Of a stretch of DNA of 64,000 nucleotides, positions 24,574 through 34,061 are shown one piece after another. Numbering within the stretch: position 1 is the first letter of the stretch; every line of letters starts with the position of its first letter. The stretch covers positions 1 through 64,000 of the forward strand of contig NZ_PVUF01000013.1 in NCBI RefSeq assembly GCF_003003215.1. Reading direction: 5' to 3'. This DNA is from Tritonibacter scottomollicae (GTDB lineage: Bacteria > Pseudomonadota > Alphaproteobacteria > Rhodobacterales > Rhodobacteraceae). Below the pieces are notes generated by a model. It did not search any database. It was not told the origin of the DNA and saw nothing but the letters and a program-made list of their open reading frames with translations. The position numbers and the translations under genes were made by a program.

Positions 24574-25721
24574 TGCAGCCGCTGATCACCTTTCTGGGCG
24601 GACCCATTTTCGACGGCGAAGCTCTTCGAGACGGGTATGCTGCCCAGTTTCGCGACGGCCATCTGTCCGCTCTGGTTCCGGTTGCGGAATTGACTGAGCG
24701 GGGCGAGGAGGTTGCCCTCGGCGGGGATATCTTGTCGCCGGGATACGTCGATTTGCAGGTGAATGGTGGCGGTGGCGTGATGTTGAACGATGCGCCCAGC
24801 GTGGACACGATCAACCGGATCTGCGCTGCACATCGCAGCCTCGGAGCCACCACGATTCTGCCCACGTTGATCACGGATTCGGCTGAGAAAACGCGCAAGA
24901 CCCTGCAGGCGGGTATCGCCGCGCATGACGCTGGCATACGTGGGTTTGGTGGCCTGCATCTGGAGGGGCCGCATCTTTCCGTTGCCCGAAAGGGCGCTCA
25001 TGATCCGGGGTTCATCCGGCCCATGGAGGACGCGGATCTTGCCGTGATCTGCGAAGCTGCGGAGCAATTGCCAAAGCTGAAGGTCACGATCGCTGCTGAG
25101 AATGTAAAACCGGAGCAGGTCGAGCGTATGGTAGGGGCTGGCGTGCTGGTCTCGCTCGGTCATACAGACGCGGCGTTCGAGACCTGTGTGCGGTATGTGC
25201 ATGCGGGCGCGCGGTGTGCCACGCATCTGTTCAACGCCATGAGTCAGCTCGGCAATCGCGCGCCGGGGCTCGTGGGCGCCGTGCTCGATACCGCTGAGCT
25301 GTCAGCGGGCGTGATTGCGGATGGCATACATGTCCATCCCGCCAGCCTGCGTGCTGCCTGGATCGCCAAGCGCCGCGGATCGGGGCGCATTTTTCTGGTG
25401 TCTGATGCAATGGCGGTTGCGGGAACCGACGCGACAGAGTTCCACTTGGAAGGGCGCAGGATTACCCGCCGCGATGGGCGGTTGTGTCTCCCGGACGGCA
25501 CGCTTGCGGGTGCGGACCTTGATCTGACGACCGCGTTGCGCATCCTGACAACGCAATGTGATGTCCCGCTTGCGGAGGCGCTTGCCGCCGCGACGACCAT
25601 CCCGGCGGCGTTGATCGGGCAAGGTGTGGGCACCTCCGCCGAATCTGCGCCCGCGTATTTTCTGAAGGACATGATCCGGATCACCTCAGATCTCGGCTCG
25701 GCTTCCCCTGTCCTGGCGTAG
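24570..25721 (+). CDS. nagA: N-acetylglucosamine-6-phosphate deacetylase (NagA)
   Basis: This 383-residue amidohydrolase has the NagA pattern: GYVDLQVNGGGGVMLND (about 51-67), HLEGPHLSVARKGAHDP with the metal glutamate (about 130-146), SLGHTDA, HLFNAMSQ, and LVSDAMAVAGTD with the catalytic aspartate near 275. It removes acetate from GlcNAc-6-P, using product from both the kinase and MurQ and supplying the deaminase encoded just upstream. Two adjacent ATG codons could start it. Confidence 0.95.
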   Translation: MMQPLITFLGGPIFDGEALRDGYAAQFRDGHLSALVPVAELTERGEEVALGGDILSPGYVDLQVNGGGGVMLNDAPSVDTINRICAAHRSLGATTILPTLITDSAEKTRKTLQAGIAAHDAGIRGFGGLHLEGPHLSVARKGAHDPGFIRPMEDADLAVICEAAEQLPKLKVTIAAENVKPEQVERMVGAGVLVSLGHTDAAFETCVRYVHAGARCATHLFNAMSQLGNRAPGLVGAVLDTAELSAGVIADGIHVHPASLRAAWIAKRRGSGRIFLVSDAMAVAGTDATEFHLEGRRITRRDGRLCLPDGTLAGADLDLTTALRILTTQCDVPLAEALAAATTIPAALIGQGVGTSAESAPAYFLKDMIRITSDLGSASPVLA

Positions 25722-25916
25722 CTGCTGAGCACGGCAGACTGTCTGACGCAGTGGAGCAATGCGGTGTCTAGGCACAAGGTTAAGGCATGCGTTTTGCTCG
25801 TGCCCTGATCTTGATCGGCGGCGTACGGTTTTGACTAAGATCTTGAAGAAAATATGGAATTGGAAGTCTTCGGCGCCGGGGTGGGTGTCACTCATGGCGC
25901 CATATGCGTCATAGGC

Positions 25917-25929
25917 TGACCTAAGGTCA
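25917..25929. promoter_or_regulatory. Perfect palindrome TGACCTAAGGTCA, candidate operator
   Basis: A 13-bp perfect palindrome stands 81 bases upstream of the molybdenum hydroxylase operon in an otherwise empty 289-base gap after nagA. No regulator gene adjoins this operon, so the binding protein is unknown. Confidence 0.35.
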
Positions 25930-26010
25930 TGGTATCTGTCGCCTGTCGGGCGTGTTTCTGCGTCGCGTTTGCGCTAATGTAGAGGCGAACGGCTGCCACG
26001 GAGATCCATC

Positions 26011-26469
26011 ATGAAGCTGACCGTGAACGGGACCGAACATGAGGTCGATGTCGAACCCGAGATGCCCCTGTTGTGGGTACTGCGGGATGAGTTGAACATC
26101 AAAGGTCCAAAATATGGCTGCGGCATCGCTCAATGCGGGGCCTGCACGGTGCATGTGGACGGGATGGCGGTGCGCTCCTGTCAATTGCCGGTTGGCGATC
26201 TTGAGGGCGGCGTCACGACCATTGAAGGGCTGGGCACGCCCGAGAGGCTGCATGCGGTACAGGCCGCATGGGTGGCGCATCAGGTGGCGCAGTGCGGTTA
26301 CTGCCAATCGGGCCAGATCATGCAGGCGGCAGCTTTGCTCGATCTGAACCCGGAACCCTCCGATGCAGAGATTGATGCGGTGATGTCGGGGAACCTCTGC
26401 CGCTGTGGCACCTATCCCCGTATCCGGGCCGCGATCCATGACGCTGCGCAGAAATTGAGCGAGGCCTGA
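26011..26469 (+). CDS. Molybdenum hydroxylase [2Fe-2S] subunit (IorA/NicA-like)
   Basis: This 152-residue protein has a plant-type ferredoxin cluster site (C37, C42, C45, C57) and the second, helical [2Fe-2S] site (C95, C98, C130, C132; QCGYCQSGQ and [10 protein letters not shown]). This is the small subunit of the isoquinoline 1-oxidoreductase/nicotinate hydroxylase group. It passes electrons from the Mo cofactor subunit encoded 3 bases downstream. It has no signal peptide and would be exported bound to the Tat-bearing large subunit. Confidence 0.92.
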   Translation: MKLTVNGTEHEVDVEPEMPLLWVLRDELNIKGPKYGCGIAQCGACTVHVDGMAVRSCQLPVGDLEGGVTTIEGLGTPERLHAVQAAWVAHQVAQCGYCQSGQIMQAAALLDLNPEPSDAEIDAVMSGNLCRCGTYPRIRAAIHDAAQKLSEA

Positions 26470-26472
26470 GCC

Positions 26473-28725
26473 ATGAGCCGTGCTGGAAAAATTGCCCGCC
26501 GTACATTCCTGATTGGGTCCGCTGCGATTGCCGGGGGCGTGGCCTTTGGCGTTTATATGGCAAAAAAGCCGATCCCCAATCCACTGCTTGATGATCTGAA
26601 GGACGGTGAGGCGGCGATCACGCCCTTTGTGAAGATCGACGCAGAAGGCATCACCCTGATCACGCCGCGCGCGGACAAAGGGCAGGGGGCCTATTCCATC
26701 CAAGCCTATCTGATCGCCGAGGAGCTGGACATCGACCCGGCCACCGCGATGATTACGCCGGGGATGCCGGGGCAGGCCTATTACAACGCCTCTGTACTGA
26801 GCGAGGGCGTGCCGTTTCCAGCCTATCAGGATGGGTTTGTGGCCGAGACCCTGCGCGATTTCATGTCGGTCCCGGCCAAGCTGTTCTCCATCCAGATGAC
26901 CGGCGGGTCGTCCACTGTGCCGGATGGGTTTGACCGGATGCGCCTAGCGGGGGCGACGGCCCGCGAAACCCTGAAAGAGGCGGCGGCCCGTCGGGTTGGC
27001 GTGGCGCGTGGGGATCTGCGGACCGAGAATGGCGCGGTGATCCTGCCGGATGGCACTTCCATCGCCTATACGGATTTGGCGGCAGAGGCGGCAGAGATTG
27101 ACCCGGTCACGGATGTGACCCTGCGCCCTGCCTCTGCGTGGCGCTATCTGGGCAAGCCCGATCTGCCGCGTCTGGATATGCTGCGCAAATGCACCGGCAC
27201 TGAGGTCTACGGCATCGACATGGAATTTCAGGACATGTTGCATGCCACCGTGCGTGCCAACCCTGCCGTTGGCACCGCGGGCGCGCGTGTCGATGCCTCG
27301 GCGGCAGAGGGGATGCGCGGGGTGGAGAAGATCCTGCCGGTCAGCAACGGTGTCGGTGTGATTGCCAACAACACCTGGCGTGCGTTTCAGGCGGCAGAGG
27401 CGCTAGAGATCGAGTGGAGCGCGCCGGACTATCCCGGCACCTCGGAGGGGATATTTGCCACGCTTGAACAGGCGCTGGGCGATCCCGACAGCTATGACCA
27501 CCGCCAGCGCAATGAGGGCGATGTGGACGCCGCACTGGAGGCGGGCGAAGTCATCGAGGCGCGCTATCGCATTCCCTATCTCGCCCATGCGCCGATGGAG
27601 CCGATGAACGCGGTGGTTCGGGTGCTGGACGCGCAGGTGGAAATCTGGACCGGAACCCAGATCCCGCTGTTCATCCGCGACCGCGCCGCCACCATTGCGG
27701 GCGTCGAGCCTGAGGCCGTGAAAGTCTATGTGCTGCCCATGGGGGGCAGCTTTGGTCATCGGCTGGAGATGACCCATGTGGAGCAGGCGGTGGAACTGGC
27801 ACTGGCGGTGCCGGGGCGGCATCTGAAACTCACATGGAGCCGCGAAGAGGATATGAGCCACGACTACCCGCGCCCGGCCTCGGTTGCCGCAGGGCGCGGT
27901 AAGGTCGCAGATGGCAAGGTGATGGCCTTTGATCTTTCGGTCAGCCAATCGGCCATGGCCCCGGAGTGGTTTGGCCGCCTGAGCGGGATGAGCTTGCCGG
28001 GCCCCGATGCGACCATCACCACCGGGTCGTGGGATCAGCCGTTTGATATTCCCGACTACCGGGTCACCGGCTATCGCGCGCCGAGCATGGTGCCGGTGTC
28101 GTCCTGGCGTTCGGTCGGGGCGTCGGGCAACGGGTTTTACCACGATAGCTTCCTTGATGAGTTGATCCATGCCGCCGGGGCTGATCCGCTGGCTGAGCGC
28201 ATCCGCCTGTGTCTGCATGAGCCTGCGCGCAAGGTGCTGGAGGCCGTGGGCGAGATGTCGGGCTGGGATGGTCCCTCAATCGCTGAGGGGCGCGGACGTG
28301 GCGTTGGATTCTGCATGTCCTTTGGGGTGCCCTGCGCACAAGTCATCGAGGTCACGCAGACGGATGAGGGCATTCGCATCGATCAGGTCTATGTGGCGGT
28401 GGATGTGGGCGAGGTGCTTGATCCCACGAACCTAGAGGCGCAGGTCTTTGGCGGGGTGATCTTTGGGCTGGGACACGCGATGAACTGCGCGCTGACCTAT
28501 GAGAATCACGCCCCGCTTGAGACCAACTATCACGCCTATGAGGGGATGCGGCTCTATCAGGCCCCTCAAATCGAGGTGCGCGCGCTGAGCAACGGCAGCC
28601 GCATCCGGGGTGTGGGCGAGCCGGGTGTGCCGCCTGCGGCCCCGGCGCTGGCCAATGCGATCTTTGCCGCCACCGGGCAACGCATCCGCGAATTGCCGCT
28701 GAACAAACATATCGATTTCGTCTGA
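26473..28725 (+). CDS. Molybdopterin-binding hydroxylase large subunit, Tat-exported (IorB-like)
   Basis: This 750-residue protein begins with a twin-arginine signal ([18 protein letters not shown]) and has the xanthine-dehydrogenase-family Mo domains, with [10 protein letters not shown] mid-protein and [15 protein letters not shown] holding the catalytic glutamate near the C-terminus. The FAD subunit of classical xanthine dehydrogenase is absent, as in IorAB and NicAB, which use a cytochrome. The substrate could be an N-heterocycle or an aldehyde and cannot be chosen from sequence. Confidence 0.88.
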   Translation: MSRAGKIARRTFLIGSAAIAGGVAFGVYMAKKPIPNPLLDDLKDGEAAITPFVKIDAEGITLITPRADKGQGAYSIQAYLIAEELDIDPATAMITPGMPGQAYYNASVLSEGVPFPAYQDGFVAETLRDFMSVPAKLFSIQMTGGSSTVPDGFDRMRLAGATARETLKEAAARRVGVARGDLRTENGAVILPDGTSIAYTDLAAEAAEIDPVTDVTLRPASAWRYLGKPDLPRLDMLRKCTGTEVYGIDMEFQDMLHATVRANPAVGTAGARVDASAAEGMRGVEKILPVSNGVGVIANNTWRAFQAAEALEIEWSAPDYPGTSEGIFATLEQALGDPDSYDHRQRNEGDVDAALEAGEVIEARYRIPYLAHAPMEPMNAVVRVLDAQVEIWTGTQIPLFIRDRAATIAGVEPEAVKVYVLPMGGSFGHRLEMTHVEQAVELALAVPGRHLKLTWSREEDMSHDYPRPASVAAGRGKVADGKVMAFDLSVSQSAMAPEWFGRLSGMSLPGPDATITTGSWDQPFDIPDYRVTGYRAPSMVPVSSWRSVGASGNGFYHDSFLDELIHAAGADPLAERIRLCLHEPARKVLEAVGEMSGWDGPSIAEGRGRGVGFCMSFGVPCAQVIEVTQTDEGIRIDQVYVAVDVGEVLDPTNLEAQVFGGVIFGLGHAMNCALTYENHAPLETNYHAYEGMRLYQAPQIEVRALSNGSRIRGVGEPGVPPAAPALANAIFAATGQRIRELPLNKHIDFV

Positions 28726-28738
28726 GGAGGGCCGAGAC

Positions 28739-29353
28739 ATGCAAAAGAGCGTTGTCATCCTTGCCGCGGTTTCTATCGCGGGCGCAGCCCTTGCCGAAGG
28801 TGCGCTGACCCTGCCGGAAGAGGGCAGCATCAGTCGCGCAGACGGGCAGGCGGCGTTTGAACGCATCTATGAGGTGGTGACCCATCCCAGATGCGCCAAT
28901 TGCCACGTGGGCGAGGACAATATCCCGATGTGGTCTGGGCCAAGCTACGGTGAGGCGCGCCCGCATGGGATGCATATCAACGCCGGTGAAAGCCGTATCG
29001 GGGCGGAGTTCCTGCCCTGTCAAACCTGCCATGTGACCTCGGATGATTTCGACACCGCGCCGCACGCCGCGCCGCGCTTTGGTATTGCGTGGCAGCTGGC
29101 ACCGGTGGAGTTCGAGTGGTTCGGCAAGTCGCGCGCCGAGATCTGTGCGCAGCTCAAGGACCCTGAGCGCAACGGCGGACGTGACTGGCGCGGGTTGGTG
29201 GAGCATCTGGAACATGACGCTAGTTTGAATGGGCCCGTGGCTTGGGGCTGGTCGCCCGGTGGAGACCGGGACCCCGCGCCCCGCACGCTGGAAGAACATG
29301 TCGAGGATATGGCGCTTTGGGGCGCTGCGGGTCAGCCCTGCCCAACAGACTGA
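28739..29353 (+). CDS. Periplasmic two-haem cytochrome c, partner of the Mo hydroxylase
   Basis: This 204-residue protein has a Sec signal ([19 protein letters not shown]) and two haem c sites, CANCH (52-56) and CQTCH (94-98). It follows the Mo subunit by 13 bases with GGAGGG before the ATG. Its arrangement suggests that it takes electrons from the hydroxylase, standing in for the missing flavin subunit, and passes them to the respiratory chain. Apart from the haem sites I recognise no named family. Confidence 0.82.
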   Translation: MQKSVVILAAVSIAGAALAEGALTLPEEGSISRADGQAAFERIYEVVTHPRCANCHVGEDNIPMWSGPSYGEARPHGMHINAGESRIGAEFLPCQTCHVTSDDFDTAPHAAPRFGIAWQLAPVEFEWFGKSRAEICAQLKDPERNGGRDWRGLVEHLEHDASLNGPVAWGWSPGGDRDPAPRTLEEHVEDMALWGAAGQPCPTD

Positions 29354-29753
29354 CGCCACCTGCACCCAGTAGATATCTCTGAAATCTCTGACGCGAATCT
29401 CTCCCGGCGGCGCTGCGACAGCGAGCGCTTTCTCCGATCTGCCAAGTCATTTCTGCCTCAGGTGCCACTCAGTGGCGCGCGAATTGCGGGGCATGGGCTG
29501 CGCGGCTTTCGCTTGTCAAACTTGCCCTGTCGGTCCGGGATATCGCGGGCGCGGATGACCCGACGACAGGGCGAAGCCGTGCCTTTCCGCCTTGACGGCG
29601 CCCAGATCGGCATTGAGAGAATATATTTTATCCAATCCGCCTGCACAGGCTTGTCAAAGCTCAGGTGTTCGCCAAAACTGCGCCGCATGGGTCTGACGGT
29701 TTGCGAGCTGTTCAGATCGAAAAGCAAATGAAAAAAAGACTAGGGGAGGTCTT
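29354..29753. other. Intergenic stretch before the tandem binding-protein genes
   Basis: About 400 bases with no supportable gene. A frame at 29462-29731 is unlike any protein I know and overlaps an equally long antisense frame, so I discount both. The promoter of the ABC operon should lie near the right end, which is AT-rich around 29620 and has GGGGAGG before the start at 29754. Confidence 0.5.
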
Positions 29754-31334
29754 ATGAAGACCACAACAGTACTGACACTCACATCGCTTCTCTTGGCGAC
29801 GGCAGCGCCGCTGAGCGCCGAAACCCTGCGCTGGGCGCGCTCCGGCGATGCGCTGACGCTTGACCCGCACGCCCAGAACGAAGGCCCGACGCACACCATC
29901 CGCCACCAGATGTACGAACCGCTGATCATCCGCGACGTGACCGGCGCGTTTGAGCCGGCGCTGGCGACCGAATGGGCGCCCAAGGAAGGCGATCCGAACG
30001 TCTGGGTGTTCAAGCTGCGTGAAGGCGTCACCTTCCATGACGGCGCTGATTTTACCGCCGAGGATGTGGTGTTCTCCTTCAATCGCGCCAAGCAGGAAAA
30101 CTCCGATATGAAGGAGCTGATCGGCTCCATCACCGAAGTGCGTGCAGTCGATGATTTGACCGTCGAGATCGTCACCGATGGTCCGAACCCGATCCTGCCG
30201 TCCAACCTCACCAACCTGTTCATCATGGACAAGGGCTGGACCGAGGCCAACAACACCGTGAACGTGCAGGACTTTGAGGGCGGCGAGATCACCTATGCCA
30301 CCACCAACGCCAACGGCACCGGCCCCTATGTGCTGGAAAGCCGCGAGCCGGACGTCAAAACGGTGATGACGCTGAACGAAGACTACTGGGGCATTGGCCA
30401 GTTCCCGCTGGAAGTGACCGAGATCGTCTATACCCCGATTCAGAACGCCGCGACCCGCGTTGCCGCAATGCTGTCCGGCGAAGTTGATTTCCTGCAGGAC
30501 ATGCCGGTTCAGGATCTGGACCGCGTCAGCAACGCCGATGGCCTGATGGTGCGTCAAGCGCCGCAGAACCGGGTGATCTTCTTCGGTCTCAACATGGGCG
30601 CCGATGACATCGAGGCCGACAATATCGACGGTAAGAACCCGCTGGCGGACGTGCGCGTGCGCAAGGCGATGTCGATGGCGATCAACCGCGATGCGATCCA
30701 GAAGGTCGTGATGCGGGGCCAGTCCCAGCCTGCCGGCATGATCGCACCGCCGTTCGTGAACGGTTGGACCGAAGAGATGGACGCGGAATCCACCACCGAC
30801 ATCGAAGGCGCCAAGGCGCTGATGGAAGAGGCCGGTTACGCCGACGGGTTCTCGATCCGTCTGGACTGCCCCAATGATCGCTATGTCAACGACGAGCCGA
30901 TCTGTCAGGCCGCCGTGGGCATGCTGGGTCAGATTGGCATCACGGTGAACCTCGATGCCAAGCCCAAGGCGCAGCACTTCCCGCTGATCACCGACGGCAA
31001 GACCGACTTCTATATGCTCGGTTGGGGTGTGCCGACCTATGACTCCGAGTATGTCTTCAACTTCCTCGTGCATGGTCGTGAAGGCGACATCGGCACCTGG
31101 AATGGCACCGGCTACGACAATGACGAGCTGGACGCGAAGATCAAATCTCTGGCTTCCAACACCGATCTGGACGCGCGCAACCAGGACATCGCCGATATCT
31201 GGCGGGTGGTTCAGGATGAGCAGCTCTACATCCCGATCCACCACCAGGTGTTGAACTGGGGCATGTCCGAGAAGGTCGATATCGCGGTCGATCCCGAAGA
31301 TCAGCCGAAGGTCAAATACTTCAAGATGAACTGA
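29754..31334 (+). CDS. ABC transporter substrate-binding protein, family 5 (first of tandem pair)
   Basis: This 526-residue protein has a Sec signal (MKTTTVLTLTSLLLATAAPLSA) and the family-5 (DppA/OppA-like) fold: LRWARSGDALTLDPHAQNEG at the mature start, then LREGVTFHDGADFTAEDVVF near 87. The next gene encodes a clear paralogue of the same length, for example sharing TPIQN and the ALLSG/AMLSG-type segment. Both would feed the single permease pair downstream. Cargo could be a peptide, an opine or a betaine-like compound. Confidence 0.92.
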   Translation: MKTTTVLTLTSLLLATAAPLSAETLRWARSGDALTLDPHAQNEGPTHTIRHQMYEPLIIRDVTGAFEPALATEWAPKEGDPNVWVFKLREGVTFHDGADFTAEDVVFSFNRAKQENSDMKELIGSITEVRAVDDLTVEIVTDGPNPILPSNLTNLFIMDKGWTEANNTVNVQDFEGGEITYATTNANGTGPYVLESREPDVKTVMTLNEDYWGIGQFPLEVTEIVYTPIQNAATRVAAMLSGEVDFLQDMPVQDLDRVSNADGLMVRQAPQNRVIFFGLNMGADDIEADNIDGKNPLADVRVRKAMSMAINRDAIQKVVMRGQSQPAGMIAPPFVNGWTEEMDAESTTDIEGAKALMEEAGYADGFSIRLDCPNDRYVNDEPICQAAVGMLGQIGITVNLDAKPKAQHFPLITDGKTDFYMLGWGVPTYDSEYVFNFLVHGREGDIGTWNGTGYDNDELDAKIKSLASNTDLDARNQDIADIWRVVQDEQLYIPIHHQVLNWGMSEKVDIAVDPEDQPKVKYFKMN

Positions 31335-31342
31335 TCTTCATC

Positions 31343-31369
31343 GCAGCGCGCCGGAATGTGGCGCGCTGC
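31343..31369 (+). terminator. Strong hairpin between the two binding-protein genes
   Basis: GCAGCGCGCC (31343-31352) pairs perfectly with GGCGCGCTGC (31360-31369) around a 7-base loop, 8 bases after the stop of the first binding-protein gene. No T-run follows. It may set the expression ratio between this gene and the rest of the operon. Confidence 0.6.
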
Positions 31370-31439
31370 TGACTTGCCAGGGTCGCCGGGGCGCAGCACG
31401 CACTCCGGCGACACGCGCATTGACGGGAAAGGATCCACG

Positions 31440-33017
31440 ATGTTCCGCTTTTTCACCGCGGCTGCCTGTGCGGCGGCTCTTGTTCCTGCCGCCCTCGTGC
31501 CCGCCGCTCAGGCCGAGGAATTCTCTTGGGCGGTGACCACCGACCCACAGACAATGGACCCGCATGCGGTCAATTCCACGCCAGTTCTGGGCTTTCTAAA
31601 CAATGTCTACGAAGGCCTCGTGCGGCGCGGCAAGGATATGAGTATCGAACCTGCGCTGGCCACCAGCTGGGAGCCGATCGGCGCGGGCGAAGGCTGGCGG
31701 TTTCACCTGCGCGAAGGTGTGACATTCCAGGATGGCAGCGCCTTCACTGCTGAGGATGTGATCTTCTCCTATCAGCGCGCATCAAGCCCCGAGGCGGATA
31801 CCGCCAGTTGGTTCGCGCCTGTTTCGGAAATGTTGCAGGTGGACGACTACACCGTTGATGTCCTGACGCATTCTCCCAACCCGATCTTTCCCGACAGTAT
31901 CGCCAACTGGATGATCATGGACAGCGGCTGGGCCGAGACCAATGCCGCCGCCCGCCCCGACAAGGAGAGCGGCAACCACGCCACGCTTCACACCAATGGC
32001 ACCGGAGCGTTTCGCATGACCACGCGTGAACCCGGCCTGCGCACGGTGCTGGAACCGTTCGAGGGCTGGTGGGGCGAGGCAGAGCATAACATTACCCGCG
32101 CCGAGATGACGCCGATCCAGAACCCGGCCACCGCGCTGGCGGCGCTGTTGTCCGGCGATGTGGATATGATCAACCCGGTGCCCATTCAGGACGTTCAGCG
32201 CCTGCAGGGCAACCCGGATGTGAAGGTGGTGCAGGGCATCGAGGCGCGGGTGATCATGCTGGGGTTCCCGCATGAGGCTGACGCGCTGAAGTTCTCGGCC
32301 GAGACCGAAGGCAACCCTTTCGCAGATGTCCGCGTGCGCAAGGCCGTGGCCCATGCCATCAACGTGCCGGCAATCCTGCGCACCATCATGCGTGGCAATG
32401 CCGAACCGGTGAACCAACTGGTGAGTGGCGCCATGCGGGGCTATTCCGACGCACTGGAGGATGCGCCCGCATATGATCCTGAGGCCGCCAAGGCTCTGCT
32501 GTCCGAGGCAGGATACCCCGATGGCTTTTCTTTCGGTTTCAAATGCCCCAACAACCGTTACCTCAATGACGAGGCCGTCTGTCAGGCCGTTACCGCAATG
32601 CTGGCGCAGGTGGGGCTGACCGCGACGCTGGATGCGATGCCGGTGCAGAACTACTGGCCGGAGCTGCGGGCCGATAATTACGACATGTATCTTCTTGGCT
32701 GGTCGCCGGGCACCTTTGATGCGGAACATCCGATCCGCTTCCTCGGCGCCACTCCGAATGAGGAAAAGAAGCTGGGGTCGTGGAATTTCGGTGGCTATTC
32801 CAATGCGCGCGTCGATGAGCTGCTCCCGCAGATCCAGTCCGAAATTGACGAGCCGACCCGTCAGGGCATGCTCGATGAGGTCGCACAGACCTTGCAGGAC
32901 GAGGCCGCTTATGTGCCGCTCTATGTGCAACCGCTGGTCTGGGGCACCGGCAGCAACGTCACCCTGACCCAAAGGCCGGATAACTTCTTTATCCTGCGCT
33001 GGGTCTCCGTTAACTAA
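31440..33017 (+). CDS. ABC transporter substrate-binding protein, family 5 (second of tandem pair)
   Basis: This 525-residue protein has a Sec signal ending VPAAQA and the same family-5 layout as its upstream neighbour (LREGVTFQDGSAFTAEDVIF near 90). I chose the ATG at 31440 because it exposes the signal peptide and follows GAAAGGATCC; an earlier in-frame start adds 28 unlikely residues. Tandem paralogues sharing one permease usually widen the range of captured solutes. Confidence 0.92.
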   Translation: MFRFFTAAACAAALVPAALVPAAQAEEFSWAVTTDPQTMDPHAVNSTPVLGFLNNVYEGLVRRGKDMSIEPALATSWEPIGAGEGWRFHLREGVTFQDGSAFTAEDVIFSYQRASSPEADTASWFAPVSEMLQVDDYTVDVLTHSPNPIFPDSIANWMIMDSGWAETNAAARPDKESGNHATLHTNGTGAFRMTTREPGLRTVLEPFEGWWGEAEHNITRAEMTPIQNPATALAALLSGDVDMINPVPIQDVQRLQGNPDVKVVQGIEARVIMLGFPHEADALKFSAETEGNPFADVRVRKAVAHAINVPAILRTIMRGNAEPVNQLVSGAMRGYSDALEDAPAYDPEAAKALLSEAGYPDGFSFGFKCPNNRYLNDEAVCQAVTAMLAQVGLTATLDAMPVQNYWPELRADNYDMYLLGWSPGTFDAEHPIRFLGATPNEEKKLGSWNFGGYSNARVDELLPQIQSEIDEPTRQGMLDEVAQTLQDEAAYVPLYVQPLVWGTGSNVTLTQRPDNFFILRWVSVN

Positions 33018-33037
33018 CGCCGCTCAATCAGGCAGAC

Positions 33038-33053
33038 GGGGGCCGCGGCCCCC
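33038..33053 (+). terminator. Hairpin between binding-protein and permease genes
   Basis: The block GGGGGCCGCGGCCCCC is a perfect 16-base palindrome that can fold as a 6-bp stem with a CGCG loop. It lies 20 bases after the second binding-protein stop and 28 before the permease start, where a partial block would keep permease expression below that of the binding proteins. Confidence 0.55.
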
Positions 33054-33080
33054 ATCATCCACCCACAGGAGAGCACAGAT

Positions 33081-34061
33081 ATGCTCGCTTACATCATCCG
33101 GCGCGTGGCCCAATCCGCGCTGGTCCTTCTTATCGTCGGGCTTGTGGCCTTTGCGATGTTCCGCTTTGTCGGGGATCCGATCGACAACATGCTGGGGCAG
33201 GAGCGCACAGCAGATGATATCGAACGGCTGCGCGAGCAGCTGGGCCTCGATCAGCCTTTCGTGGTGCAATACTACCGCTTCCTAGAGAACGCAGTTCAGG
33301 GCAATTTTGGCGTCAGCTACCGTCAAGGTCGCCCGGTGATCGACATCCTGATGGAACGCGCGCCAGCAACACTGGAACTGGCGGCGGTCTCAGGCATTCT
33401 CGCGGTATTGTTCGGCATCGCGTTGGGGGTCTTCACCGCGATCCGACGAAAGGGCATTGCGGCAAATATCATCATGTCGGTCTCGCTGATCGGGGTCTCG
33501 CTGCCGACCTTCCTGATCGGCATCCTGCTGATCTACCTGTTCTCGGTCGAGTTGGGCTGGCTGCCCAGTTTTGGACGCGGCGAAGTGGTGGATCTCGGCG
33601 CATGGACCACCGGCTTTCTGACCGCAAGCGGGCTCAAGGCGCTGATCCTGCCGTCGATCACGCTGGGGCTCTATCAGATGACGCTGATCATGCGGCTGGT
33701 GCGCTCCGAGATGCTGGAGGTGCTGCGACAGGATTACATCCGCTTTGCCCGCGCGCGCGGCCTGCGCAACCGGGCGGTCCATTTTCGTCACGCACTGAAG
33801 AATACCATGGTGCCGGTGATCACCGTGATCGGCCTGCAGGTCGGCGCGATCATCGCATTCGCCATCATCACCGAGACGGTGTTCCAGTGGCCCGGTGTCG
33901 GCCTGCTGTTCATCAACGCGATCCAGTTCGTCGATATCCCTGTCATGGCGGCCTATCTGATGCTGATCTCCGTCATGTTCGTGGGCATCAACCTGATCGT
34001 CGATATCCTCTATTTCTTCATCGATCCGCGACTGCGCGTTGATCGCAAGGGAGGCCACTAA
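33081..34061 (+). CDS. Oligopeptide-type ABC permease (DppB)
   Basis: This 326-residue protein opens MLAYIIRRVAQSALVLLIVG, the DppB pattern, has six membrane helices, and an EAA loop near FARARGLRNRAVHFRHALKN (about 215-235). Its stop and the next start overlap by one base, as do the following gene junctions, marking a tightly coupled four-gene transporter set. Confidence 0.93.
   Translation: MLAYIIRRVAQSALVLLIVGLVAFAMFRFVGDPIDNMLGQERTADDIERLREQLGLDQPFVVQYYRFLENAVQGNFGVSYRQGRPVIDILMERAPATLELAAVSGILAVLFGIALGVFTAIRRKGIAANIIMSVSLIGVSLPTFLIGILLIYLFSVELGWLPSFGRGEVVDLGAWTTGFLTASGLKALILPSITLGLYQMTLIMRLVRSEMLEVLRQDYIRFARARGLRNRAVHFRHALKNTMVPVITVIGLQVGAIIAFAIITETVFQWPGVGLLFINAIQFVDIPVMAAYLMLISVMFVGINLIVDILYFFIDPRLRVDRKGGH

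Noticed and set aside
29462-29731. An 89-codon frame upstream of the tandem binding-protein genes
   Set aside because: An equally long frame lies opposite, and neither shows a recognisable domain or start signal.
29712-31244. A 510-residue open frame antisense to the first family-5 binding-protein gene
   Set aside because: It is a shadow of the codon bias of the real gene: the sense frame has a signal peptide and family motifs, while the antisense product is rich in His, Arg and Gly and fits no family.
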